Assembly: GCA_005883445.1 (NCBI GenBank)
Contig: VAZL01000540.1
Location: 1-5,984, forward strand
Reading direction: 5' to 3'
DNA: 5,984 nt
Source of the DNA: Alphaproteobacteria bacterium
GTDB taxonomy: Bacteria > Pseudomonadota > Alphaproteobacteria > Rhizobiales > Xanthobacteraceae
Position 1 is the stretch's first letter, and each line of letters opens with the position of its first letter. This document shows, in pieces, positions 1 to 5,984 of this stretch. The translations under genes were made by a program, and so were the position numbers. The notes beneath the pieces are model-generated. The model was not told the DNA's origin and made no database searches. It saw nothing but the letters and a program-made list of their open reading frames with translations.

Positions 1-24
1 CGTCGAATTCGGCGGCGCTTGATA

Positions 25-1254
25 TCACTCCGCCGCCACCGCGCGCTTCCCAAGGGGCAGGTCGAGCCGCTCCCAGACATCGAGCAGCGCCTCGGCCAGC
101 GCATCAATCAGCGCATCCTCGTGGTAGGGCGTGGGGGTGATGCGTAACCGCTCCGTGCCCCTCGGCACGGTCGGATAGTTGATCGGCTGAATGTAGATGC
201 CGTGGTCCGCGAGCAGCAGATCGGTTGCCGTCTTGCATTTCTCGGGCTCGCCCACGAATACGGGCACGATGTGCGTACCGTTCGGCATGACCGGCAACCC
301 GGCGGCGTTGAGCACGGCTTTAACGCGTGCCGCGCGATCTTGATGGCGTTCGCGCTCGAAGCTCGAGGTCTTCAGATGCCGGATGGCAGCCGTTGCTGCG
401 GCGCAGATCGCGGGTGGAAGCGCGGTGGTGAAGATGAAGCCGGGTGCGTAGCTGCGTACCGCGTCGCAGAGCACCGCGCTCGCCGCGATATAGCCCCCGA
501 GACAGCCGAACGCCTTGGCGAGCGTGCCCTCGATCACGTCGATGCGGGCCATCGCGCCCTGGTGCTCCGCTTGACCGCCGCCGCGCACGCCGTACATGCC
601 GACTGCGTGCACCTCGTCGGCATAAGTCATGGCGTGGTAATGCTCGGCGAGGTCACAGATGCGGTTGATCGGTGCTACATCGCCGTCCATGGAATAAAGC
701 GTCTCGAATACGATCAACTTCGGCCGGTTCGGATCGGCTGCCCGCAACAACTCCTCCAGATGCGCCATGTCGTTATGGCGGAAGATTTGTTTCTCGCACT
801 TCGACTGGCGCACGCCCTCGATCATGGAATTGTGGTTTGATGCGTCCGACAGGATGAGACAGTTCGACAGCAGCTTGGCAATGGTGGAGATGCCGGTTTC
901 GTTGGACACGTAGCCCGAGGTGAAGACGAGAGCCGTCTCCTTGCGATGAAGGTCGGCAAGTTCACGTTCGAGATCGACCAGCGGGTGATTGGTGCCGGCG
1001 ATGTTACGGGTGCCGCCCGCGCCCGTGCCCATGCGGGTCGCGGTTTCGACCATCGCCCCGATCACTTTGGGATGCTGGGCCATTCCGAGATAGTCATTGG
1101 AGCACCACACGATCACGTCGCGCGGCCCTTGCGGGGAATGCCATATCGCGTGCGGGAAGCGGCCGGCGAGCCGCTCGAGGTCGGCAAAAACCCGGTAGCG
1201 GCGCTCGTCCCTGAGCCGGGCAAGGGCATCTGTAAAATACGCCTCGTAATTCAT
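25..1254 (-). CDS. hemA: 5-aminolevulinate synthase (C4 pathway)
   Basis: This PLP enzyme condenses glycine with succinyl-CoA to give 5-aminolevulinate, the first committed step of tetrapyrrole (heme, and where present bacteriochlorophyll and cobalamin) synthesis in alphaproteobacteria; it is cytosolic and homodimeric. The 409-residue product has the usual family length. Visible hallmarks are CSNDYLGM (residues 51-58), the glycine-rich [15 protein letters not shown] (76-90), HNSMIEG (141-147), [12 protein letters not shown] (211-222, with PLP-contacting Asp213 and His216) and [13 protein letters not shown] (242-254), in which Lys247 should form the Schiff base. The C-terminal block [20 protein letters not shown] is also typical. 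The frame stays open upstream for 71 more codons, but MNYEAYF matches the usual N-terminus and has a GGGAGA Shine-Dalgarno 10 bases upstream, so the start at 1254 is chosen. The stop is TCA (minus TGA) at 25-27. The gene is divergent from the catabolic genes to the right, with no evident functional link. Confidence 0.97.
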   Translation of the reverse strand: MNYEAYFTDALARLRDERRYRVFADLERLAGRFPHAIWHSPQGPRDVIVWCSNDYLGMAQHPKVIGAMVETATRMGTGAGGTRNIAGTNHPLVDLERELADLHRKETALVFTSGYVSNETGISTIAKLLSNCLILSDASNHNSMIEGVRQSKCEKQIFRHNDMAHLEELLRAADPNRPKLIVFETLYSMDGDVAPINRICDLAEHYHAMTYADEVHAVGMYGVRGGGQAEHQGAMARIDVIEGTLAKAFGCLGGYIAASAVLCDAVRSYAPGFIFTTALPPAICAAATAAIRHLKTSSFERERHQDRAARVKAVLNAAGLPVMPNGTHIVPVFVGEPEKCKTATDLLLADHGIYIQPINYPTVPRGTERLRITPTPYHEDALIDALAEALLDVWERLDLPLGKRAVAAE

Positions 1255-1264
1255 GGATTGCGCG

Positions 1265-1270
1265 TCTCCC
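1265..1270 (-). promoter_or_regulatory. Ribosome binding site of hemA
   Basis: On the minus strand GGGAGA lies 10 bases before the ATG at 1254. It supports the 409-residue HemA start over the longer open frame, whose N-terminal 71 residues resemble nothing in the family. Confidence 0.6.
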
Positions 1271-1412
1271 GGCAAGGAGAGCCTCGCTTTGGAACGTTTC
1301 AAGCTCTTTTTAGAGGCGTTCCAGGGCTCTTGTCGAGGCGATAATGAGCGTGGCCCAACGCCGCGGGTCTTGGGCTCCGCGAGCAAAAAAGCGGAAAAAA
1401 CCCGCGCGGGCG

Positions 1413-1418
1413 ATTTTA
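1413..1418 (-). promoter_or_regulatory. Candidate -10 element for hemA
   Basis: On the minus strand the hexamer TAAAAT matches TATAAT at five of six positions. It would place a transcription start near 1406 and give a leader of about 150 bases. No good -35 hexamer lies 16-18 bases upstream, so an activator or another sigma factor would be needed. This is a weak call based on the hexamer and on the inverted repeat that overlaps it. Confidence 0.25.
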
Positions 1419-1436
1419 TCGCGACCCCTTCGCGAT
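1418..1436. repeat. Inverted repeat overlapping candidate hemA -10
   Basis: ATCGCGA (1418-1424) and TCGCGAT (1430-1436) are perfect 7-base inverted copies around a CCCCT spacer. The left arm's ATCGC also pairs with GCGAT at 1410-1414, so two overlapping dyads share one arm. The position, between where -35 and -10 of a hemA promoter would sit, suits a regulator operator. No known regulator motif was recognised. Confidence 0.45.
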
Positions 1437-1437
1437 C

Positions 1438-1464
1438 ATCAGGGGACCAAATGCGGGCCCTGAT
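1438..1464. repeat. ATCAGGG / CCCTGAT inverted repeat
   Basis: ATCAGGG (1438-1444) and CCCTGAT (1458-1464) are perfect 7-base inverted copies with a 13-base spacer. Their half-site centres are 20 bases apart, about two helical turns, which would fit a dimeric regulator. The repeat lies upstream of the candidate hemA promoter. It does not match the FNR/FixK pattern TTGAT-N4-ATCAA. Confidence 0.35.
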
Positions 1465-1525
1465 CAAAAGTAGCGCCGGCCCTGTGACTAAACTAACATT
1501 TCAGCGCGCCTGCGCTGGCCGGTGA

Positions 1526-1550
1526 GCCAAGCCGCATGCGGTGATTTGGC
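1526..1550. repeat. Nested dyad beside dehydratase RBS
   Basis: GCCAA (1526-1530) pairs with TTGGC (1546-1550), enclosing the perfect palindrome CCGCATGCGG (1532-1541). In mRNA this could form a 5-bp outer stem plus an inner CCG/CGG stem with an asymmetric internal loop. It ends one base before the GAGGG ribosome binding site at 1551. It could be a regulator operator or a structured leader affecting translation. Confidence 0.4.
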
Positions 1551-1555
1551 GAGGG
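1551..1555 (+). promoter_or_regulatory. Ribosome binding site deciding dehydratase start
   Basis: GAGGG lies 7 bases before GTG at 1563 but only 1 base before ATG at 1557. The spacing favours the GTG start; the two differ by two codons only. Confidence 0.45.
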
Positions 1556-1562
1556 TATGAGG

Positions 1563-3226
1563 GTGACCGAACGCACGCACGGGCTGGAGAATGGCCTCAC
1601 CAATTACGGCGACCGCGATTTCTCGCTCTATCTCCGCCGCTCCTTCGCGCAGTCCATGGGCTACTCGCGTGCCATGTTATCGAAGCCCGTGGTCGGCATC
1701 GCTTATACGCCGTCCGGTTTCAACAATTGCCACCGCCACTTCCCCGAACTGCTGGACGCGGTCAAGCGCGGGGTGCTCGCGGCCGGCGCGCTGCCGGTCG
1801 CCTTCCCCACGATCTCGCTGGGCGAAGTCTTTCTCAGCCCCACGAGCCTCAAATACCGCAACCTGATGTCGATTGACACGGAAGAAATGATCCGGGCGCA
1901 GCCGATGGACGCGGTCGTGCTCATGGGCGGCTGCGACAAGACCGTGCCGGCGCAGCTCATGGGCGCAGTGTCCGCCGGCCGGCCGGCGATCATGCTGGTG
2001 GCCGGCCCCATGATGACGGGCCGCCATCGCGGCGAGCGACTCGGCGCCTGCACCGATTGTCGTCGTTTTTGGAAGGACAGCTCGCAGTCACCGCTGGGAC
2101 CTGCGCGGTGATGGGCACGGCCTCCACCATGGCCTGTATCGCCGAGGCGCTCGGTCTTGTCCTGCCGGGCACCGCCGCAATCCCGGCGGTGCACGCCGAC
2201 CGGCTGCGCGCGGCGGAGGCAACCGGCGCTGCGGCCGCAAGACTCATCGGCTCGAAGCGCACACCCGACCAGATCGTCAACGCGAAGTCGGTCGAGAATG
2301 CGCTGCGTGCCCTTCTTGCGCTCGGCGGCTCGACCAACGCGGTGATCCACCTCGCCGCGATCGCCGGTCGGGTCGGTGTGAGGGTTCCGCTCGAGCAGCT
2401 CAATAAGCTCTCGGACACGACGCCGGTACTGGTCAATCTCAAACCGGTCGGCAACGGCTATATGGAGGATTTTTTCGCCTCCGGCGGGATGGGCGCGCTT
2501 TTGCGCGAGCTCAAGCCGCTGCTCCACCTTGATTGCATGACGGTGACCGGCGAGACGCTGGGCGAGCGCCTTGCGTCCGATGTTGCCTGTTACGTCGACC
2601 GGTCGATTATTGCCGGCCGCGACCAACCTTTCGAACCGCAAGGGGGGCTCGTTGCCTTGTTTGGAAACCTCGCTCCCAAGGGCGCCATTCTCAAGCGCTC
2701 GGCAGCCGATGCAAAACTGTTCGAACACACGGGCAGGGCAGTGGTTTTCTCCTCCCTTGCCGATCTTGCCGCACGCATCGACGACCCGGCGCTCGACGTC
2801 ACTCCGCAGGACGTGCTGGTGCTGCAGAATGCCGGCCCCCATGCGAGCGAATGCATGCCCGAGGCGGGTTACCTCCCGATCCCGAAAAAACTCGCCCAAA
2901 GGGGGGTCAAGGATATGATCCGAGTCTCGGACGCACGGATGAGCGGCACCGCGTTCGGGACGATAGTACTGCATGTGACCCCGGATTCGGCGTCCGGCGG
3001 CCCCCTCGGCCTCGTGCGCAGCGGCGACCGCATCCGCCTTTCGGTAGAGGAACGTCGTATCGACCTCCTGGTGGAGGAGGTCGAATTGAAAGCGCGCGCC
3101 GCGGCGATCAAGCCCACGCAGATGAAGCCCGAGCGCGGCTATGCCAAGCTCTATGTGCAGGAAATTCTCGGCGCCGACGACGGCTGCGACTTCGCCTTCC
3201 TGCGGCCGGCGGTCGGTGCCGGCTGA
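1563..3226 (+). pseudogene. IlvD/Edd-family dehydratase, frameshifted
   Basis: Members of this family dehydrate dihydroxy acids or sugar acids to 2-keto acids using a [2Fe-2S] cluster and Mg2+ (IlvD, and arabinonate, xylonate and gluconate dehydratases). The N-terminal part (1563 to about 2072) carries NYGDRDFSLYLRRSF and the cluster cysteines in NNCHRH (codon 56 from the GTG) and GGCDKT (Cys124, with the Mg-site Lys126). The rest continues in the -1 frame from about 2072: the third cluster cysteine in AGTCAVMGTASTMA (codon 2102-2104), LGGSTNAVIHLAAIAGR, GNLAPKGA, and SDARMSGTAFGT with the likely catalytic serine at 2942-2944. Between GACTDCRRFW and EGQLAVTAGTC about 16 family residues are missing, which fits a deletion of about 49 bp. 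An intact protein would have about 570 residues. The GPKG-type motif is altered to GPHASECMPE. The substrate is unknown; the sequence resembles sugar-acid dehydratases more than E. coli IlvD. An assembly error cannot be excluded. Confidence 0.85.
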
Positions 3227-3360
3227 TGGGAACTTACATGCTGAGCGGTGTTATGGACTATGTCGGCCCTGCCTCATCGCATAAGCAGTGCCGTGATTGA
3301 CAGAATTTCACCCGCTGCTCGAGCCCGTTATATTGTTGCATGCCACAGGGGAGGATAGCG
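3227..3360 (+). other. Gap between dehydratase and hydrolase genes
   Basis: These 134 bases hold no family-recognisable gene. TATATT at 3329-3334 matches the -10 consensus at five of six positions and would start a transcript near 3341, about 20 bases before the next gene. TTGACA at 3297-3302 is a perfect -35 hexamer but is 26 bases away, too far for a standard promoter. No hairpin followed by a T run was seen, so read-through from the dehydratase gene is possible. Confidence 0.35.
3348..3354 (+). promoter_or_regulatory. Strong ribosome binding site of hydrolase gene
   Basis: GGGGAGG lies 6 bases before the ATG at 3361. It fixes that codon as the start rather than the in-frame ATG at 3340, which lies upstream of this site. 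Confidence 0.75.
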
Positions 3361-4119
3361 ATGGCCGTCGAGAGCATCTTCTACTCGGTAGCCGGCATGA
3401 GTTGTCGGGGTGCTCTGATCTGGGAGGAAGGGGTCAAAGCGCCGCGTCCGCTTTTGTTGATGGCGCCCAATTGGAGGGGGGTCATCAAGCCGGCCATCGA
3501 AACTGGTCAGATGCTCGCGGGCGAGGGTTATGTCGTCTTCGTCGCCGACATGTTCGGCGAAGGTAATGGACCGGTCGGGACGGAAAACCCGATGGAGTTT
3601 CTGCGCCCGTTCATGTCCGACGTGGCAGGAATGCGCCGGCGCATCGCCGCCGCCCTCGACACGCTGACGCGGGAAGCCGACCGGCGCGCCATCGGCGATA
3701 TCAGCCGGCGGGCTGCGATCGGCTTCTGCTTTGGCGGACTCAACGTCCTCGATCTCGCCCGCACCGGCGCAGATGTGCAGGCGGTCGTATCCATGCACGG
3801 GACGCTGGCGACGCCGCAGCCCGCCAAGCGCGGCGACATCAAAGCCGCGGTCCTGGCCGTGCACGGCGCCGCTGATCCGGTCGCGCCGAAGGCCGAGCGC
3901 GACGCCTTCGAGGCCGAGATGACGGAGGCCGGAGCCTGCTGGGCGCTGCTTACGTTCAGCGACGTATACCATGCCTTTACCGACCCGCAGGCCAACACAG
4001 TTGGCGTGGCCGTCTACGACGAGCCTGCCACCCGCCACGGCTACGCGCTTGCCCATGCCTTCATCGCGGACGCTTTTGCGGGCCAGCGGCACGGTTGCTC
4101 TCCGCCGCGCTCGGCATAA
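3361..4119 (+). CDS. Dienelactone hydrolase family protein
   Basis: This is a 252-residue cytosolic alpha/beta hydrolase of the dienelactone hydrolase (carboxymethylenebutenolidase) family. Members hydrolyse lactones or esters, classically dienelactone to maleylacetate in ring-cleavage pathways. The Cys-Asp-His triad is visible: nucleophile Cys123 in IGFCFGG, Asp172 in VHGAADPVAP and His204 in DVYHAFTDP. MHGTLATP (145-152) and YVVFVADMFG (57-66) are also typical. The region where classical enzymes have the substrate-orienting glutamate reads LLMAPNWRG (32-40) and lacks it, so the substrate probably differs from dienelactone. The start at 3361 is set by its ribosome binding site. The cysteine hydrolase gene follows after 34 bases in the same direction, so the two are probably co-transcribed. 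Family assignment is firm; the reaction is not known. It has no signal peptide. Confidence 0.92.
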   Translation: MAVESIFYSVAGMSCRGALIWEEGVKAPRPLLLMAPNWRGVIKPAIETGQMLAGEGYVVFVADMFGEGNGPVGTENPMEFLRPFMSDVAGMRRRIAAALDTLTREADRRAIGDISRRAAIGFCFGGLNVLDLARTGADVQAVVSMHGTLATPQPAKRGDIKAAVLAVHGAADPVAPKAERDAFEAEMTEAGACWALLTFSDVYHAFTDPQANTVGVAVYDEPATRHGYALAHAFIADAFAGQRHGCSPPRSA

Positions 4120-4143
4120 TAATCTCATCCCTATCCTACGAGC

Positions 4144-4148
4144 GGAGG
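4144..4148 (+). promoter_or_regulatory. Ribosome binding site of cysteine hydrolase
   Basis: GGAGG lies 5 bases before the ATG at 4154 and lies inside the 34-base gap after the preceding stop, so each gene of the pair has its own initiation site. Confidence 0.7.
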
Positions 4149-4153
4149 CTTCG

Positions 4154-4864
4154 ATGCATACGCTGTCCATCCCGCAATCGGTCATCGACCGCGTCGTCGA
4201 ACGCCGCGGCCGCGAGCATGTCTACGAGGATCTCGATCCGGCCAAGACCGCCCTGGTCGTCGTCGACATGCAGAACGCCTTCATGCTGCCGGGCGTTGCG
4301 CACGCGCTCTGTCCGATGGCGGAAAAGATCGTGCCCAACATCAACCGTCTCGCTCAGGCAGTGCGCGAGACCGGCGGAACGGTGGTCTGGATCAAAACCA
4401 CCTTCAAGGACGATGCGCGGCAAAACTGGTCGACCTATTTCGAGATGGTGACGCCGCAACAGAGCGCCAAACGCATCGAAGCGCTCACGGCCGATAGCAA
4501 AGGACATCAGCTTTGGGCCGATCTCGACGTGCGGGCGGAGGACATGATCGTCGAGAAGAACCGCTTCAGCGCCTTTATTCAGGGCTCGTCGAACCTGGCC
4601 GAAGTCCTGCGCGGACGCGGCATCGACACTATTCTTATCACCGGCACGGTGACCAACGTGTGCTGCGAGTCGACGGCGCGTGACGCCATGATGCTCAATT
4701 TCAAGACGATCATGGTAACCGATGGCAACGCCGCCGTGACCGACGAGGACCATAACGGTTCGCTCCGCGCGTTCTATCTCATGTTCGGCGATATCGCATC
4801 GACCGACATGCTGATCACGTGGCTCGCGCGCAACGCCAAGAGGAATCTGGCCGCGGCTGAATAG
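4154..4864 (+). CDS. Isochorismatase-family cysteine hydrolase
   Basis: This 236-residue protein belongs to the isochorismatase-like hydrolases, whose bacterial members mostly cleave C-N bonds of amides, ureides or carbamoyl compounds (RutB ureidoacrylate hydrolase, N-carbamoylsarcosine, maleamate and biuret hydrolases). The Asp-Lys-Cys triad is present: Asp38 in VVVDMQNAF, Lys135 in VEKNRFSAF and Cys170 in ITGTVTNVCCESTARDA, with the conserved loop before the cysteine. Cys171 replaces the valine common at that position. The first 30 residues, before the core begins at TALVVVDMQ, form a short N-terminal extension of the kind seen in RutB-like enzymes. The overall pattern is closer to amidohydrolases than to true isochorismatases, and there is no enterobactin-type context. 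It lies 34 bases after the alpha/beta hydrolase gene and 30 bases before the monooxygenase gene, which suggests it processes a nitrogen-containing intermediate. The exact substrate cannot be told. Confidence 0.92.
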   Translation: MHTLSIPQSVIDRVVERRGREHVYEDLDPAKTALVVVDMQNAFMLPGVAHALCPMAEKIVPNINRLAQAVRETGGTVVWIKTTFKDDARQNWSTYFEMVTPQQSAKRIEALTADSKGHQLWADLDVRAEDMIVEKNRFSAFIQGSSNLAEVLRGRGIDTILITGTVTNVCCESTARDAMMLNFKTIMVTDGNAAVTDEDHNGSLRAFYLMFGDIASTDMLITWLARNAKRNLAAAE

Positions 4865-4894
4865 CAGTGGGGTACGTCGGCGGCTGATGGCGCC

Positions 4895-5984
4895 ATGGAG
4901 CCGGCGACGAGACATATCGCAATTGTCGCGCCTGAACCGACGGAGATCGTTGCCCGTGCACGCGCGATGATCCCCGCGCTTGCCCAACGCTCGCTCGAAG
5001 GTCGGCGCCAGCGCCGAATTCCGGATGAGACCATCGCCGACATGCAGCGCGTCGGCTTTTTCCGCGTGCTGCAGCCCAAGCGTTGGGGCGGCTACGAAAT
5101 GGACCTCCATACCTTCTACGAGATCCAGCTCGCGCTCGCCGAAGGAGACATGTCGACCGCTTGGATTTATGGCGTGTCGGGGGTGCATCCCTGGTTCATG
5201 GCGTTGCTCGACGATCGCGCCGCGCAAGAAGTCTGGCGCAGCGATACGTCCGCCCTGATCTGTTCGTCGCTGATGCCCGCCGGCCGGGCCACGCCTGCCG
5301 AGGGCGGCTACCGCCTGAGCGGGCGCTGGAGATATGCGAGTTGTTGCGAGCATTGCGACTGGGCCCTGCTCGGCGCCATGCTCGCCACTGGCAACGGCGG
5401 GCCGCCCGAGGGGCGGATCTTTCTCCTGCCGCGGAAGGATTATGGGACGATCGATACCTGGCAGGTGTCCGGCCTGCAGGCAACGGGAAGCTGGGACGTG
5501 AGCGTGGACGACGTGTTCGTGCCGGCCCATCGATCGCAGAGCATGCTCGACAACTTCCTGCTGAAGGGTCCTGGACAGGCGCTCAATACCTCGAGCCTCT
5601 ACCGGCTGCCCTTCGGGCAGATTTTCGTGCGTGGCATTTCGACTGCTGCGCTCGGCGCCTTGCAGGGCATGCTCAATGCATTCCTGGGCTACGGCAAAAC
5701 CCGCATGACGCGGGCAGGCGGGCGATCGGCGGAAAATCCTTTCGTTCAGCTGCTTTGCGCCGAAACGGCGGCGGCCATCGACGAGATGACGAACACGCTC
5801 CACCGTAACTTCCGAAATTTGCATGCGTATGCCAGACGCGGCGAGACGCCGCCGCTCGAAGAGCGCCTGCGCTACAAGTTCCAGTCGACCGAGGTCACGG
5901 AGCGCTGCACGCTGCTCGCCGCGCGCATCTTCAAGGCGACGGGAGCCGCCGGCCTGGCCGAGGGGCTGCCGTTCGGTGGAATTT
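4895..5984 (+). CDS. HsaA-type flavin monooxygenase, 3' partial
   Basis: This ORF is open through the right edge and gives 363 residues. It has the acyl-CoA dehydrogenase fold but resembles group D two-component flavin monooxygenases such as HsaA (3-HSA 4-hydroxylase) and HpaB-like phenol hydroxylases, which use reduced flavin from a partner reductase and O2 to hydroxylate phenolic rings. Signs are RIPDETIADMQRVGFFRVLQ (41-60), KRWGGYEMD (62-70), LALAEGDMSTAWIYGV (79-94), GRWRYASCCEHCDWALLG (143-160, like the SGCDHCDW segment of HsaA) and WQVSGLQATGSWDVSVDDVFVP (189-210). HsaA has about 394 residues, so roughly 30 residues are missing, including the region where the catalytic histidine is expected. 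ATG 4895 is the first start after the in-frame stop of the upstream gene (4862-4864). It has no clear Shine-Dalgarno, and translation may be coupled across the 30-base gap. No reductase gene is visible. A plain acyl-CoA dehydrogenase is less likely, but I cannot exclude a related N- or S-oxidising enzyme. Confidence 0.88.
   Translation, partial: MEPATRHIAIVAPEPTEIVARARAMIPALAQRSLEGRRQRRIPDETIADMQRVGFFRVLQPKRWGGYEMDLHTFYEIQLALAEGDMSTAWIYGVSGVHPWFMALLDDRAAQEVWRSDTSALICSSLMPAGRATPAEGGYRLSGRWRYASCCEHCDWALLGAMLATGNGGPPEGRIFLLPRKDYGTIDTWQVSGLQATGSWDVSVDDVFVPAHRSQSMLDNFLLKGPGQALNTSSLYRLPFGQIFVRGISTAALGALQGMLNAFLGYGKTRMTRAGGRSAENPFVQLLCAETAAAIDEMTNTLHRNFRNLHAYARRGETPPLEERLRYKFQSTEVTERCTLLAARIFKATGAAGLAEGLPFGGI

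Larger units (their letters stand above)
1255..1562. other. Divergent intergenic region hemA / dehydratase
   Basis: These 308 bases separate two divergent genes and must hold both promoters unless transcription enters from elsewhere. No convincing ORF was seen; the minus-strand extension of hemA is dismissed for lack of family resemblance. Contents, left to right: the hemA ribosome binding site (1265-1270); A-rich runs at 1385-1390 and 1395-1400; overlapping GCGAT/ATCGC repeats (1410-1436) around a candidate hemA -10; an ATCAGGG/CCCTGAT inverted repeat (1438-1464); a CAGCGC/GCGCTG inverted repeat with a 4-base spacer (1502-1517); and a nested dyad (1526-1550) touching the dehydratase ribosome binding site. 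No good sigma-70 -35/-10 pair was found for the rightward gene. Confidence 0.6.

Noticed and set aside
6..11. GAATTC at the left edge as a cloning junction
   Set aside because: A single 6-base site is expected by chance and there is no vector sequence beside it.
202..840. Long open frame on the plus strand inside hemA
   Set aside because: It is the antisense shadow of a well-supported enzyme gene; the translation is arginine- and histidine-rich with no recognisable motif.
1385..1410. GC dyad followed by T runs on the minus strand, like a terminator
   Set aside because: CCCGCGCGGG gives at best a 3-bp stem with a 4-base loop, there is no gene just upstream on that strand, and it lies at the presumed hemA transcription start.
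1255..1467. 71-codon N-terminal extension of HemA in open frame on the minus strand
   Set aside because: The added residues look nothing like the family, the shorter start has a ribosome binding site and the usual [11 protein letters not shown] N-terminus, and GC-rich DNA often leaves frames open by chance.
1483..1498. TGT-N10-ACA element resembling a CrtJ/PpsR site
   Set aside because: The PpsR pattern needs 12 bases between TGT and ACA; here there are 10, and no photosynthesis genes are present.
1703..2974. 423-codon open frame on the minus strand across the broken dehydratase
   Set aside because: It has no family motif; the opposite strand carries the cluster cysteines and conserved dehydratase blocks.
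3226..3300. 24-codon ORF starting in a TGATG overlap with the dehydratase stop
   Set aside because: It is too short and has no recognisable feature; the overlap alone can arise by chance.
3297..3334. TTGACA and TATATT as a sigma-70 promoter pair
   Set aside because: The spacer is 26 bases, far from the usual 16-18, so only the -10-like hexamer is kept as a weak candidate.
4136..5824. 562-codon open frame on the minus strand across the hydrolase and monooxygenase genes
   Set aside because: It is opposite two genes with clear catalytic motifs, and its translation is low-complexity and Arg/His-rich, as expected for antisense reading of GC-rich codons.

Overview
The window is GC-rich, compactly coded DNA. 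It probably comes from an alphaproteobacterium of the Hyphomicrobiales (Rhizobiales) type. The main evidence is a C4-pathway 5-aminolevulinate synthase (HemA) that reads very much like the rhizobial and Bradyrhizobium enzymes. This taxonomic guess rests on recalled family patterns, not on a database search.

Layout: hemA lies alone on the minus strand (25-1254). A 308-base divergent intergenic region (1255-1562) follows and holds several inverted repeats. One overlaps a candidate hemA -10 element, and another sits directly against the ribosome binding site of the rightward gene. From 1563 to the right edge everything is on the plus strand: an IlvD/Edd-family dehydratase gene broken by a frameshift and small deletion (1563-3226), a dienelactone-hydrolase-family protein (3361-4119), an isochorismatase-family cysteine hydrolase (4154-4864), and a flavin-dependent monooxygenase of the HsaA type with acyl-CoA dehydrogenase fold, cut by the window end (4895-5984).

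The last three genes are separated by only 34 and 30 bases and look like one operon. The dehydratase gene is 134 bases upstream and may belong to the same unit or to a separate transcript. A two-component flavin monooxygenase, an alpha/beta hydrolase and a C-N hydrolase together suggest breakdown of an aromatic or N-containing compound. No substrate can be named from the sequence. The flavin reductase such a monooxygenase needs is not in the window.

The clearest anomaly is in the dehydratase gene. The reading frame shifts at about 2070, and about 16 residues that family members carry there are missing, which fits a deletion of about 49 bp. The frame is otherwise intact on both sides, so this is either a young pseudogene or an assembly artefact. 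I found no RNA genes, CRISPR array, insertion sequence or convincing terminator.
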